Source of the DNA: Exophiala sp. HKRS030
Lineage: Eukaryota > Ascomycota > Eurotiomycetes > Chaetothyriales > Herpotrichiellaceae
Length of the DNA: 64,000 nucleotides
Direction of reading: 5' to 3'
NCBI GenBank assembly: GCA_023897205.1
Contig: JAHWDD010000003.1
Coordinates: 1,119,665-1,183,664, forward strand
Shown: piece by piece, positions 45,918 through 58,081 of the stretch
Numbering within the stretch: the first letter of the stretch is position 1
How the letters are laid out: each line of letters starts with the position of its first letter
Program-made: the position numbers and the translations under genes
The notes under the pieces: generated by a model
Seen by the model: only the letters and a program-made list of their open reading frames with translations
What the model was told of the DNA's origin: nothing
The model's database searches: none

Positions 45918-46947
45918 TGATGCTGCAGACCCCTACGCAGGCTGCTTTGATTGACAGGTGTCTGTTCAATAGGGCTGATATCAATGTAATGCATTGAATA
46001 TGCACCGGACCTTATTTGGAGCGTACCTCTGCCATGGCAAGCCGTCTAAGCTGAAAGGAGACCAGGTTGCAGGCAGAGTGGGAGAGCTCGCCGCTCTTTG
46101 AGTTGAAATTGAAATAGACTCAAGGAAAGCGACACTCTTGTGGCACAGCAGATGATGCCAACGGCTGTCTGGGGATGATTCTAAGGAAGCCTGGTGAAGA
46201 TGACAGGTAACACGAAAGGTTCAGCCTGGCTGTGTCAAGGTGTTGAAGCTTTGTGTTGCATCAGCTAATGAGCTCTTTCCATTCCCTCTCAATGGGTCTA
46301 TTTTGCACAAGGATACACTGCTTGCTTGTTCATCCGGAAAGTTGTAGGATGCATCAAAGAAGTGAAGGGGTGACGGATGAATTGCCTCGTTGATCACTAG
46401 GCCGCAATGAGGTTCTGGGCACCACCATGTCGAGATCCACCACAATGAACGCGATTGCGTGAAGACGCGGCAGAGTGAAAGTGAGCCTTGACCTATTCTG
46501 CTTTTGACCTCATTCCATCTCATGCTGTAACATCATTGCCCTCGCATCCGGAAATTGTACTTCTGCCCAACATCACCACACACATTGTCTATCACTTGTA
46601 CAGCGCCGTGGACCAGGATAGGGATGAACAGCCACCGAATCAGACCGAGTGCCTTGGTCAAGAGGTTTTGCCCCTCACCATCACTCTGCCTCACCGTGTC
46701 TTCCATTGCCCAATAAGTCGATCAATGTCGACAAGGATATATATCCGTCGTGCGATTGTCTCTGCGAATACTGTTCCTCTCTCATCAACATTTTGTGTTG
46801 TGGAAACTCCCTAAGTCTATGACGCATCAATTGCACGTACCAGACTTGTCCTATTGACCGGCAAATGACCCTGTTCGCTCTGACCACAGCATAGCCCTTG
46901 TCTTCAATTGATTTGACCGGGTCTCGCCTGCACTTAAGGTGTCAGCA
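45918..46947. other. Divergent intergenic region
   Basis: About 1 kb between the TBC gene and the propeller gene. Open frames on both strands show no recognisable product. Confidence 0.45.
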
Positions 46948-49900
46948 ATGAATGGTCTTGACAGAGTCAAGTCTCCTCCAGCACACATTTACGAGCACCG
47001 CCAAAAGATAGGCATTCTGTCGCGAACACTCAACTCAACGTCATGCATTAGATGGATTCTCCCGGCAAGAATAAGATCTCCATCAAAGGAGGATGTTGTT
47101 TTTGTTGGGGCCACCTTCATACAACTGTACGAGTTCATAGAGACTGGGCAGCTAGTCAACACAACGGCCAAGCTCGACATTGGAACTCAAATAACCGATG
47201 CAAAAGTCATCTCGGCCGACGTGGAAGTCATCCCGATCCTTGATGCGATCCTAAAACAAGAGAGAGATCAAGAGAACTACAGCATTGGTGGGCAGCCCAT
47301 TGACCATGGAGATCCAGCACAGATACTAGTCATCGTGACTGTCGACAACGAACTCATCTTTGCCTGTGCACGAGAAGACACCAGCGGCGATGTAAGGTTC
47401 GTTTTTGCAAAGCGCCCTCTGCTCAGAGGAGCAGGGTTACCGTCCAGTCAATGCCGATATGTAGCTGTCGAGCCGCAGTAAGTCTCTTACTCGAATTTGA
47501 CCAATTATGTTGGACTGACAAGGCCAGATCTCGTGCGCTTGCCGTTGCATCCCCTTCAGGTTATGTTGGAATATTCAAGCTACGCAGGGTTGACGAAATT
47601 CAGAGAGAGATAGACAGGTGGAATCCTCTGGAAAATGGCTCATTTCGTCCGTCAGATGAGGTATGGTGCGCACAGTACACCACGGCATACGTACTAACGT
47701 TTCCAGCAACGCTTCATTCAAGTCCGAGGCAATGTCATGATGATGACTTTCTTGCCTAGCCCTGATTCGGATCCCCATCTAGTGGTGCTTCTCCTTCTGG
47801 TCTGGGGTGGCGAAGAAGAGAAGGCAACACGTCAATATATGTACGGCTGGGACACACGGTCTCCACTTCAGACAATAAAACCTATGCAGAGCAGTGGCCG
47901 GCTCCTGGCCGAGGACGAGCTCCCGACGATGCTCATTCCCTCTGCACGACCCTACTCATTTATCATGGTCATGAAAACGGGTCTGTCGTATTACGAGAAT
48001 GTCCATACCAACAGCACTAAGCGAATTCATTGCCCCTTCGGACAACAAGCGGCAGGATCTTTAGAGTGGGTTCAGTGGGCAAAACCAAGGCGCCACAACG
48101 AGTACAAGGAGAAGCGGGATGACTTTGTGCTGCTGAGAGAAGACGGCCTACTTCAATACTTTCAAATTGAGAAGGCCTCTAGTTCTAAATTCAACCTCAA
48201 TTGGACAATCGGCCGACTGGGGCTTCAAGCGGACACGGCCTTCTGCATGCTCGCAGGCCCTCCAGGCAAAGGTGGCGACATCTTCATAGTCGGGGGCAGT
48301 ATGACAGATGGAGGTGTCTTCCATGTCTCCGCGAGAGGAACTCCCGAGTGCATTCAACTCCTAGAGTCGATATGTCCTCTTCGAGACATCACTCTTGGTC
48401 CATCCGCCGGCAATCGACCCGGTGGACTCTGGTCGCGAGAGAGTCCAGATCAATTATTTGCATGCTGCAGTCGCGGCTCAGACCAGGGAGTACTGTTCGA
48501 CATCAGATATGGGGTGGAGGCACAAGTTGGGTGGACCGTGCCATATCCAGATGCTGCCTTCATCGACAGGATATGGACGTTGGAGGTACCGCATCGCAAC
48601 GAACTGTTGGTTCTGGCTTCCCTGCCAACACAGTCAACCATGGTATCATTTGAGCTTGACACGCAAGAGCTTTCGTTCACGAATCCAGAGAGCCATCCCG
48701 GGTTTGACTTTGACCACCCTACGCTGACGGCAGTCGTTGTTGGTGACGGGGACTCCATACTACAGGTTACCACACAGAGCATCAACATAATCCCCACCAG
48801 AATTGACGCTTCTCTTTCCGAATTTCTTCGGATCAAATGTGAATTATGCGAAGCGGCATTCTTCGATGACGGCCGGCTTTTCGTCACAGCCCGCCAAGCG
48901 GCCAAGGGTTACGAGATTTGTCTTACTTCCACGTTGCATTCATTCGATGATGGTGGTGTGAGCTTGAAGGAAGCAGAGCCAACACTAATGTTGGATATCC
49001 CTACGAGCTTGTGCTGCTTTGAAGTTCGGGGCAAACGCATAGTGCTCGTCGGCACGGACGAGGGGCGACTCTACTGGTACACTGTGCAGAAAGACCTGTC
49101 TTTGCGGAAAGTCTTCCAGCGTGAGTCTTCTGATTTTGATCTCAGGATTGAACAGTGCGCCGTGAGTTCCCTGGCTGCACTTCAACAAGGTGACGGGGAT
49201 CCAGTGCTGCTTCTCTGCGGCTTACGGTATGGGCTTCTGATCTGTCTGGATTTACGATTGCCAAATCAGTCGTTCAGTATGTGTTGCATGTCGAATGGAA
49301 GACTCGTTTGACTGACAGAGTATTAGAATTGACGTGTTCCGGCATACACGGATTGGGAACCACCTCGGTCCGGATTTTCCAGGAAAACATATCTTCAGGA
49401 CGATCGAGGCCATCTTCAGCTTTGGTGCTTTGCGGATCGGCGACCAGCCGTATCACACTTCACCGCCCTGCGTCAATTGTAGACTACACTATCTCGTCAC
49501 TGTATGTCACAGACCGTTCAGATGTAAGTCAGGATTGCCCTCTTGAACAGTGTTTTCACCCATTGATATCTGGCCAGCCTTCGACTCAGTACACGGTCAA
49601 CTCTCTTCATCGAATCCCGAAGCTGTCACCTCCTTCCCAAGACCCGGGTGGTTTGGTGGTTTGCGCAACGGAAGACGAGCTCTTGTTCTGCTCGCTCGTA
49701 GCGCAAGAACAGACCGTCACGCGAAGGACGTCTGTCGACGGTGTACCACGACATGTACTGTATTCAGAGTACCTTCAAAAATTTGTCGTCGCATTCGAAA
49801 AGACCCATGTTCTGACAGGGGGCCCTCGTGCCAAAGGACCCCAAGATTTTGCGTCTGGTCGGATGGAAAGTGGCGTGAAGACATCAGTTTCTCCACGAAC

Positions 49901-51017
49901 GATACAGCAGGTGGGTCTTCACATCATCGAACCCAGCCTGAAAGTGCCCAGCGACAATCAACTCTCTGTGATTGTGACGGAAGAAACCAACGAGAGTGTC
50001 AACGCTCTCATCCACTGGGCTCCGACGGATGGCGAACATCACTACGAATGGTTCGTCCTGGCTCTCGAACAGAAAGAGCCGGGCTTCCCTCGTTGCAGTG
50101 GACGTGTCGTCTGCGTCAACGCGAAGAACCTCAGCAAAGGTATCCCGGACACCAACCCCAAGGTTGCATTCAGGAGTCCCGAACAACCGGTCACGGCCAT
50201 CTGCGCCTACAAAATGTCGTCTCTCCTGATCGCCGCCGGGAGTGAGATCCACCTCCACCATTTGGACTTTGCTTCTCGCAAATGGAAGACGCTCTCGAAG
50301 CATCGATTGCCGTCCCCCGCGAAGAGCATCTCCTGTCAAGGCTCGCTCATATTCATCGCCACGGCAAAACATTCGCTGTTCGTCCTGGTGGAGAGAGGCG
50401 ACAAGCTGTCGGAGCACAAGTCGGACAACGAGGCGAGGGCGACCCAGAACGTGGTGCCCTTTGGCAACAACTCGGCCATCTTCTCCGCCTGGAACGGGGG
50501 CACCACCGACATCATGGCGTTCTCCGGTTTCCGCCAGGACGGCCAAGAGCCCTACCCGTTGTTCCACGCGAACCTGCCACTCCTGGTCGACAACCTCCTC
50601 CTCAGGCCGGATTCGGACCAATCCGGCGACCGACATCGGTTCTATGCGGGCGCGAGTGACGGGACCTTGTTCCACCTTTCCCTCCTGAGACACAACGAGT
50701 GGGAGCTCCTGCATTTTCTGGAGCAGGCGAGCTACCTGAACAAGAAATCGATCAAGCCGGTCCCCATCAGGGCACGAGACGCCGACGGTGACGAGGTTGT
50801 TCTTCGGCCGCCGGCCGTCCGACTGAAAGACCTGCATGTTCGAGGTGATCGGTTGTTCATGATGATAGAGGAAGGACCGTACAACTTGCGCCGGATCCTC
50901 AAGGGGCCCATGCTCGAAGAGTTCGAGGCCTTGGCCGCTATGGTGCTGCACACGAGTGACGATCTGGTCGAGGCTGTCGCCGTGTGGTTGAGGGAACTGC
51001 TCAGTTACCCTTCTTAA
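46948..51017 (+). CDS. MMS1_N / CPSF-A-type beta-propeller protein
   Basis: Large protein of the DDB1/CPSF160/Mms1 superfamily, built of WD-like beta-propellers and usually a scaffold in ubiquitin ligase or RNA-processing complexes. The start is at 46948 (MNGLDRVKSPPAHIYEHRQK). Four exons: to about 47479, from about 47527, from about 47705 to 49276, and from about 49327 to the stop, giving roughly 1300 residues. Recognisable parts are the N-terminal TLNSTSCIRWILPARIRSPS, EDVVFVGATFIQLYEF, the mid-region GDIFIVGGSMTDGGVF, and the C-terminal GASDGTLFHLSLLRHNEWEL and RDADGDEVVLRPPAVRLKDL. It matches fungal proteins with an MMS1 N-terminal domain; whether it acts like Mms1, Rik1 or something else is not decidable here. 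No frame break was seen. Confidence 0.75.
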
Positions 51018-51937
51018 TTAGTTTACCTAGTTGGTGGGCAAGTCGCCCGCTTTGGAACGTGACGAGTATCGTCGTGAATAATCCATTCTTCCTTTCTCCC
51101 TTGTTTCAAAGCGGAACAATAACCGCCGAGAGGTGGTGCACCGGATTCTACACCATTTTGCGTACACCTCGCTGTATTAGGGGAATGGTGTCAAACACCT
51201 TACTCGTCCTCAACGTATGCGAACTACGTAGCACGCCCATAAAGTGATCGTCGCGTCTCTTTGCCGTTCTAAGGAGAATTCGACTGAAGTAGGAAAATAC
51301 CTTCGTGAGAGGGTTAGTCCAGGGTACTCGTAGAGGGCGGATCAAAGGGGGCGAATAAGAGCACCAGGTTCCTCGTCCCAGGTTCTCCGGAACATTGGGG
51401 CTGGTGATGACAGAGCCGAGTTTTCGACGACGGCGACGCCAATCGATCTGCGCGCAAAGGCCACCAAACCTCTTTTGAGTATGAATTTCCTCTTTCGGCC
51501 GGCTCCAAACGGCATTTCTCAGCAACAAGAAGGTTTTAGATCTCAATGACCCTGAATTTTTTGTATCACTTTCACCGACCTTGGAGCGAATCAATGCATG
51601 TCCCCCTTTGTGATAAACCTCTGCGAGCAAGTCTATGCTATTCCACGCATACTCGACCTCTGTCTACGCGAGGTAGACCCTCTAGAATTAGTAATGAGCG
51701 ACCCGACACTGAAAACAAAAAGATACCCCTGCGTGACATCATGCTATAGAATGTCTGGCTCTTCGCTAGCAGGGGTAGAAGTATAAAGAGGGATGGACCT
51801 TCACATTTCCAGGATATGTTTTCTTCTTCTATCCATCATCAACCTCTTTCAGAACTACTACTTCAAGTCTAAAAAGGCTACCTAACAACCTACACATATA
51901 AAGACAACTCTTGGTTCCCAAAACCAAACCAAACACA
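51018..51937. other. Intergenic, GFA-domain gene promoter
   Basis: 920 bp. A TATAAA box lies at 51782-51787, about 155 bp before the next ATG, and a pyrimidine-rich leader follows. No gene was seen. Confidence 0.45.
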
Positions 51938-52642
51938 ATGGCAGCAACACACGACAATTCCAAGCCCTTCTTCCCTCTGGCCGGCGTAGCGATGGATGGT
52001 TGGTCCACCGAAGACAAAGCAACAGCGACTTGTTTCTGCGGTGCTGTTCAACTTGCATTCGTGAGTCTTTTTCCTCCTCTCACAATCATATTTCTTCCCT
52101 CCCCGCCCCCCTCCTCCCTCCCCCCGGACGTACTGTCTTGAAGCAGTGGTGTCACTACCCTCACTCGCCCGATGCTGGTAACTCGATATTCTTGTCTTTT
52201 GGTCGGTACTGTTCCCAAGTAAAATTGCTAACTCGATTTTGATGTGTGGCAGCCGATTCAAGGACCAGGACTGGTCAACACTTTTGTCTGCAACTGTTAC
52301 GACTGCCGTAAAGTCACTGCGTCCATGTTCGCGTCCAACTTTACCGTCCAGGACAAACACATCGAACACGTCCGCGGGAAAGAGAACCTCAAATCCTGGG
52401 GTCAGGACAAGACCCCCAGCTCGGGCAAGAAGATGACAAACTATTTCTGTTCAACCTGCGGTGGACTCATGTATCGCAAAGGAGACGCCTACCCGGACGT
52501 CAGTTTCCTGAGGATTGGCTCGGTGGACGATTTCAGTCTGCACGAGACAAAGTTGAGGCCTCAGTTGGAATACTTTGTCAAGGACCGTGCTAGCTGGGTT
52601 CATGGAGTCGACGGGGCCAAGAAGTTTGATTCAATGTCATGA
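51938..52642 (+). CDS. GFA/CENP-V-domain protein
   Basis: Small zinc protein of the glutathione-dependent formaldehyde-activating (GFA) family. Two exons (51938-52060, 52253-52642) give 170 residues. The zinc cysteines are all there: TCFCGAVQLAF before the splice, then CNCYDCRKVTASMFASNF, and NYFCSTCGG toward the C-terminus. The intron is long for this window (192 nt) with a C/T-rich centre. Family members of this size in fungi mostly have no proven reaction; true GFA activity is attested only in a few bacterial enzymes and has been questioned. Its neighbours, a propeller protein and eIF5B, give no functional hint. Confidence 0.88.
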
Positions 52643-53851
52643 AAGCAGAAGAGAGCAAGAGAAGGCCATCGTCGCCGTCTCATGCCTGGCTCATCAACGT
52701 CAAGATTATAGAACAATGAAAGACTAAATCCGGACTTTTATCATTCAATCACAGAGCGAGTCTTGGCAGCACCCCTTGTACCAGAAGTATTTAAGGCTGT
52801 ATTTCCAACTTGTTCTCTTTCACAACACCATTTTTGGTCTTCAAGCAGTACAGAGGGGTTTTTGCCACGTTCTTCTAGGACTATGATGAGGAAAACTCGA
52901 TTCATTCACCAGGATCCTGAGCCAGCAGTGGTCTAGGAGCCGGCATTAATGTGCCGTTTTCGAGCAGTATCTGAGTCCTGACGTGCCTTTTGTATCTGTG
53001 CCTACGAGAGCAGCAGCGTCGACGTGCATTTCATGTTTAGAGGTTATGCTGTCCGATTGTGAAAGACAACTTGACCCAAAGAAAGCAGGGTACGGCCCAT
53101 CGAGCACCAGATACAGTACTAGTCTACTTGTGGAATGCTTGAGGGACGGCCGTGTTATGCAAAAAGTTCCAGGGCCCTTCCTCAACTTCGTCTGATATAC
53201 GTTGCTGTATCGGCTGAGATGAGCCATTAAAGACCACCCATTGGATCTCTATGCCTTGTAGTCGCAGTCTCCCTCCTCGAATTTGCACAGGATATAAGCT
53301 ACTAGAGGTTGTCATGTTGTCATGTTGTGCTGAATAGATGTCACCTGGTGATAGGCATCCAGGTCACGAAGGATCACATTCACGTTTTTCAGATAGGCGC
53401 ATATCACGTTGTGCGTTGTGAGGATACACGCAGGTGTTCTTTGAAAACCATCGTCGTCTGCATGAGCGTCTTCAGTCATGCACCTCTACCTAGAACAACT
53501 CTGCATGTCTGTACAATATGGACGAGTAACGTTGCTTGAAGCGCCAAGATCTCCGAGGCTGATGCTTCACCAGTGACGAAACTTGCAGTTTGGTTGCAAA
53601 AACCCCACCATCGTCTTTACCCACGCACGAAAGACATCTCTTAAATCCGGCTCTCATTCTTTTTCAACAGTGACTGTGGCAATAGGCATTCCAAACTTGC
53701 CTTCTGTCGACAACTGTCCGTCGTCTGAACATTCGAGGTTGTTCTCGTCCCCAATCATCGATTTTACGTTCGACTGAATGCATCCGCATCCCATGGTGCA
53801 CGCTTCATACCCTAACATAATCTCCTCACCTCATAAGAATTAATCACAACC
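52643..53851. other. Intergenic, FUN12 promoter
   Basis: 1.2 kb with no recognisable gene on either strand; the last part is the 5' region of the eIF5B gene. Confidence 0.45.
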
Positions 53852-56800
53852 ATGGCACCCAAGAAGAAGGGAGGCAAAAAGCAGGCGGACGATTGGGATG
53901 CCGACATGGGCGAGACCATCGATCCTATTGCCCAAGCCACCGCGGATGCCAAACAGGTCGAAGCTGATCAGGATGCGGCCGAGGAGGAAGTCAATGCCGG
54001 CGGCTTGATGGCTGCGCTCAGAAAAAACAGGGATAAGCGTGCAAAGAAGGGCAAACCCGTCAACGACTTTGTTGAAGGCGAAGATGCCGATAGTGCTGCT
54101 CCTACACCCCCTGCCGAAGATTTCGCCGCAAAGGCTCCCGCCGAAGCCACGCTCGATGATGAGGATGATGTTTTCGCTGGGAATGCAAAGAAGAACAAAG
54201 GTAACAAGAAACAAGCCGATGACGCAGATGATGGCGAGGGAGGTGGCGTCAAATCAAAGAAGGAAAAGGAACGAGAGAAGAAAGAGCGAGAGAAGCAGCG
54301 AAAGAAGGAACAAGCCGCCAAAAAGAAGACTACAGCACCAACACCTGCGCCTAAGGCTGAGGAAGTGAAACCTGTGGAGGAAAAGAAAATTGAAGCTGCA
54401 ACAGAGGCAGACAAGGGCGGCAAAAAGAGAAAGGTTCCCGCACATCTTGCTGCCATCCAGAAGCAGCAAGAAGCTCTTGCAAGACAAAGAGAAGAGGAAG
54501 CCAGAATAGAGGCTGAAGAGAAAGCTGTGGAAGCGGAACGACTACGAAAAGAAGCTGAAGAGGAGTCGAAGAAAGCTGAAGCCAGACAGCGAAAGAAGGA
54601 AAAGGAGAAGGAGAAGAAAGAGCAACTTAGAAAGGAAGGCAAGTTACTATCTGAGGCAGACAGGAAACGTAAGCAGCAGCAAGAACTTCGCTTGCAACAG
54701 ATGCTAGAAGCAGGCGTCAAGGTTGCAGGTCTGACTGAGACAACGGAAGAGAAGAAGAAGCCTGCCTTTGACAAGAAGCGCAAAGGCCCAAAGAAAGAAG
54801 AAATTGACTTGGAGGCCGCTGCAGAAAAAGCTAGACAAGAAGCTGAAGCTGCTGCAGCTGAACGTCAGAGACTTGCCAAAGAGGCCGAAGCGGCTGCTGC
54901 TGCCGCCGCAGCTGCTAAGGCTGGAAATGATGAAGATTCTGAGGTTGACGACTGGGAGAAGGCTGCAGATGAAGATGTCAAGGACAGTTGGGATGCCGAT
55001 TCAGATGAGGAAGCAGGTGAGTCGGCAGTCAATGGAGATGCCAAAGCTGCAACCAACGGTACCGCAACCAAACCATCGAGAACCTCAGCCTTGCCACTTC
55101 GAGATGGACCACCGCCTAAAGAGAGGCCAATTGAGTCCGACACATCCGATGAGGACTCTTCGGATGACGAAGAGCAAACCTCTAATCAACGAGCAATCGC
55201 CCAAAGAAAAGCAGAGGCTGCTGCTCGAAGACAAAAGGCACACGAAGAAGCCCTTGCAGCTCGGTCCAAAGATAACCTGCGATCACCTATCTGCTGTATT
55301 CTTGGCCACGTCGATACTGGTAAGACGAAGTTGCTTGACAAGATTCGACAAACAAACGTCCAAGAGGGTGAAGCTGGTGGTATTACGCAACAAATTGGTG
55401 CAACCTATTTCCCTGTTGAGGCCTTACAACAGAAAACAGCTGTCGTCAACAAGGATGGCAAGTTCGAATTCAAGGTACCTGGTCTTCTCGTCATCGATAC
55501 CCCCGGCCACGAGTCCTTTTCTAATCTACGTTCTCGCGGTTCTTCGCTATGTAATATTGCCATCTTGGTGGTCGATATCATGCACGGTCTCGAACCACAG
55601 ACTATTGAGTCCATGAACCTTCTTAGAGAGCGAAAGATTCCCTTTATCGTGGCGCTCAACAAGATCGACCGATTGTACGGCTGGAGGAAGATCGATAACA
55701 ACGGTTTCCAGGAAAGCTTGGCCATGCAGAACAAGGGCGTCGTCAACGAGTTCAAGGATCGACTCGACAAAACCAAGCTTGCCTTTGCGGAGCAAGGATT
55801 TAATGCCGAGCTTTACTACGAGAACAATGATATGAGAAGATTTGTCTCGCTAGTCCCAACCTCGGCGCATACTGGCGAAGGTATCCCTGATATGCTGAAG
55901 CTTTTGGTCACTCTGACCCAAGAACGTATGACCTCTAGTCTTATGTATCTGTCTGAAGTTGAAGCCACCATTCTTGAAGTCAAAGTCATTGAAGGTCTTG
56001 GTACGACGATCGATGTCATCTTATCGAATGGTGTCCTACGTGAAGGTGATCGAATAGTCTTGTGTGGTATCAACGGGCCAATCGCCACGAATATTCGAGC
56101 GCTGTTAACGCCTGCACCGCTTAAGGAACTTCGTCTCAAGTCGGCGTACGTGCACAACAAGGAGGTCAAGGCAGCCCTCGGTGTCAAGATTGCGGCCAAT
56201 GACCTGGAAGGTGCGATTGCTGGTTCCCGACTACTTGTGGTTGGGCCTCAAGATGACGAAGAAGATCTGGAAGATGATGTGATGGGTGATCTTCAGAAAC
56301 TACTTACCGCTGTGTCTAAGGATAACCGCGGTGTCAGCGTACAGGCTTCAACACTGGGTTCCCTGGAAGCCTTGTTGAAATTCTTAAAAGACATGAAGAT
56401 CCCCGTGGCAAACATTTCAATCGGACCTGTTTTCAAACGCGACGTGATGATGGCGGGTACTATGCTGGAAAAGGCCAAGGAGTTTGCGGTCATGCTCTGC
56501 TTCGATGTCAAAGTAGACAAGGAAGCACAATCGTACGCAGACGAGAACGGCATCAAGATTTTCACCGCCGACATCATTTATCACCTTTTCGACGACTTCA
56601 CTAAGTATCGGAATCAACTTGCCGAACAACGCAAAGAGGAGAGTAAGCTCAACGCTGTCTTCCCATGCGTCCTCCATCCATTGCAGGTTTTCAACAAGAA
56701 AGACCCTATCGTCGTCGGTGTCGATGTTGTGGACGGAAATCTTCGACCTCTGACGCCAATTGCTGCTGTCAGAACAAATCCTGTGACGCACGTGAAGGAA

Positions 56801-57115
56801 ATCGTTTCCTTGGGTAGAGTGTGAGTATCACGCAAGCTGCCTTGTTTTTGACCACTACTGACATTCAACAGAACTACAATTGAGCGAGAACACAAAGCCA
56901 TCCCAATCTGCAAAAAGGGCCAGCCGGCCGTTGCGGTGAAGATTGAAGGACCCAACCAGCCCTTGTATGGTCGACAACTCGACGAGAAGGATACATTGTA
57001 TTCGTTGATCTCTCGAAATTCGATCGACACCTTGAAGGAGTTCTATCGAGATGAAGTGACCAAGGAAGAATGGTCATTGATCAGGAAGATGAAGCCGCTG
57101 TTTGACATTCCTTAG
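53852..57115 (+). CDS. FUN12: Translation initiation factor eIF5B
   Basis: GTPase that joins the 60S subunit to the 40S initiation complex. Two exons: the long first one ends at about 56820 in SLGRV, and a short second (from about 56872) begins [16 protein letters not shown] and ends KPLFDIP. Total about 1070 residues. The first 450 are highly charged, Lys/Glu/Ala-rich and likely disordered ([20 protein letters not shown] and later coiled-coil-like [13 protein letters not shown]), as in yeast Fun12. The G domain has G1 GHVDTGKT (residues 485-492), [21 protein letters not shown] and NKIDRLYGW. Domains II-IV follow through [15 protein letters not shown]. All GTPase motifs are intact. Confidence 0.95.
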
Positions 57116-58081
57116 ATATATGTCCTAGGGGATAAAAGTACTTATTGAACAATAGTGATGACGATAGGAGGAAAAAGAACATTTGTATTATTGGAGGGGC
57201 ATGGCAAATGGCGTACTGTAGGATGATGATTGATAAATTGATGATGATGGCCAGATTGGGAGAATCTTCTCTCTACTGTTTCTGGGTGTATGATCTCACC
57301 GGAGCATCCTTTTTGTGGTACATATAGAAAAGATCATTCTACCAAGATACCTTCAGGTACGAGTAACATAACCACAGAGTGTGTTGTAGTATGATGACTA
57401 AGGATGGTGGTGTGGTGTTTATGGCTGGTGTTTCTGAGTGGTGCGATGCTGGCAAATGTTGAGTGACGCGATTCGGATTTGGCTGAACCGATGGGGATCT
57501 TGGACTAGTGAGGCTCGTTAAGGCCAATAGAAGCCAGGCATAACGCACAGGGACAAGGGGGGCACCTTTTCGTGTCAATCTCCCACGGCAGAGTCGGTCC
57601 GGGGAGAGAAAAAATTGCCCATCTCGCCTAACAGCAGCGTCCACGGAGTACCGAGTGCTTGTATGTACAGGTACCAACCACCCACGGAATAGACTGTACA
57701 CCACCTACTCCGTACGGACCGTAGTAGATCTTTCCACCACTTGACAGTTCTTTTGGCGGTGTAAAAAACAACGGAGTTGCGAAAGGAGTCTTTACTGTAC
57801 ATTCCTCGATCCCCACCTGCGTTTGGACTTTCGCTCTCCCCATCCTCACTACCTTTTTTATCTCCCTCTTCCTACTACTACTACTACTCCTCCGTACTTC
57901 ATCGCCTTCTCTCTTTTTCTGTGTTTGTACTCCCTACCGAGCGAAAGTGCTTTTGCTTTAAAACACTCGTTTCCACCATCGGTGTTGGCGTAGTGACATC
58001 TTCGCGCTGTCATTGCCAGGAACAGCGTCGTCCTCATTCGACAATCGGCCCGCGCGACCCTACCCAAGTCAATCCTTCGCC
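57116..58081. other. Intergenic, ERG5 promoter
   Basis: 966 bp. It contains the palindrome TCCGTACGGA (57709-57718), a CTACTACTACTACTACT-type microsatellite near 57868-57888, and a long pyrimidine-rich leader before the ERG5 ATG. No gene was seen. Confidence 0.5.
57709..57718. repeat. Palindrome TCCGTACGGA, copy 1
   Basis: Perfect 10-bp palindrome within the imperfect dyad CTACTCCGTACGGACCGTAG, about 365 bp before the ERG5 ATG. An identical core lies 3' of the gene at 60181. Such TACGGAGTA-type elements recur in ascomycete intergenic DNA; role unknown. Confidence 0.5.

Noticed and set aside
53968..54783. Minus-strand Ser/Phe-rich open frame of 271 residues
   Set aside because: Mirror of the Lys/Glu/Ala-rich N-terminal region of eIF5B; low complexity and antisense to a clear gene.
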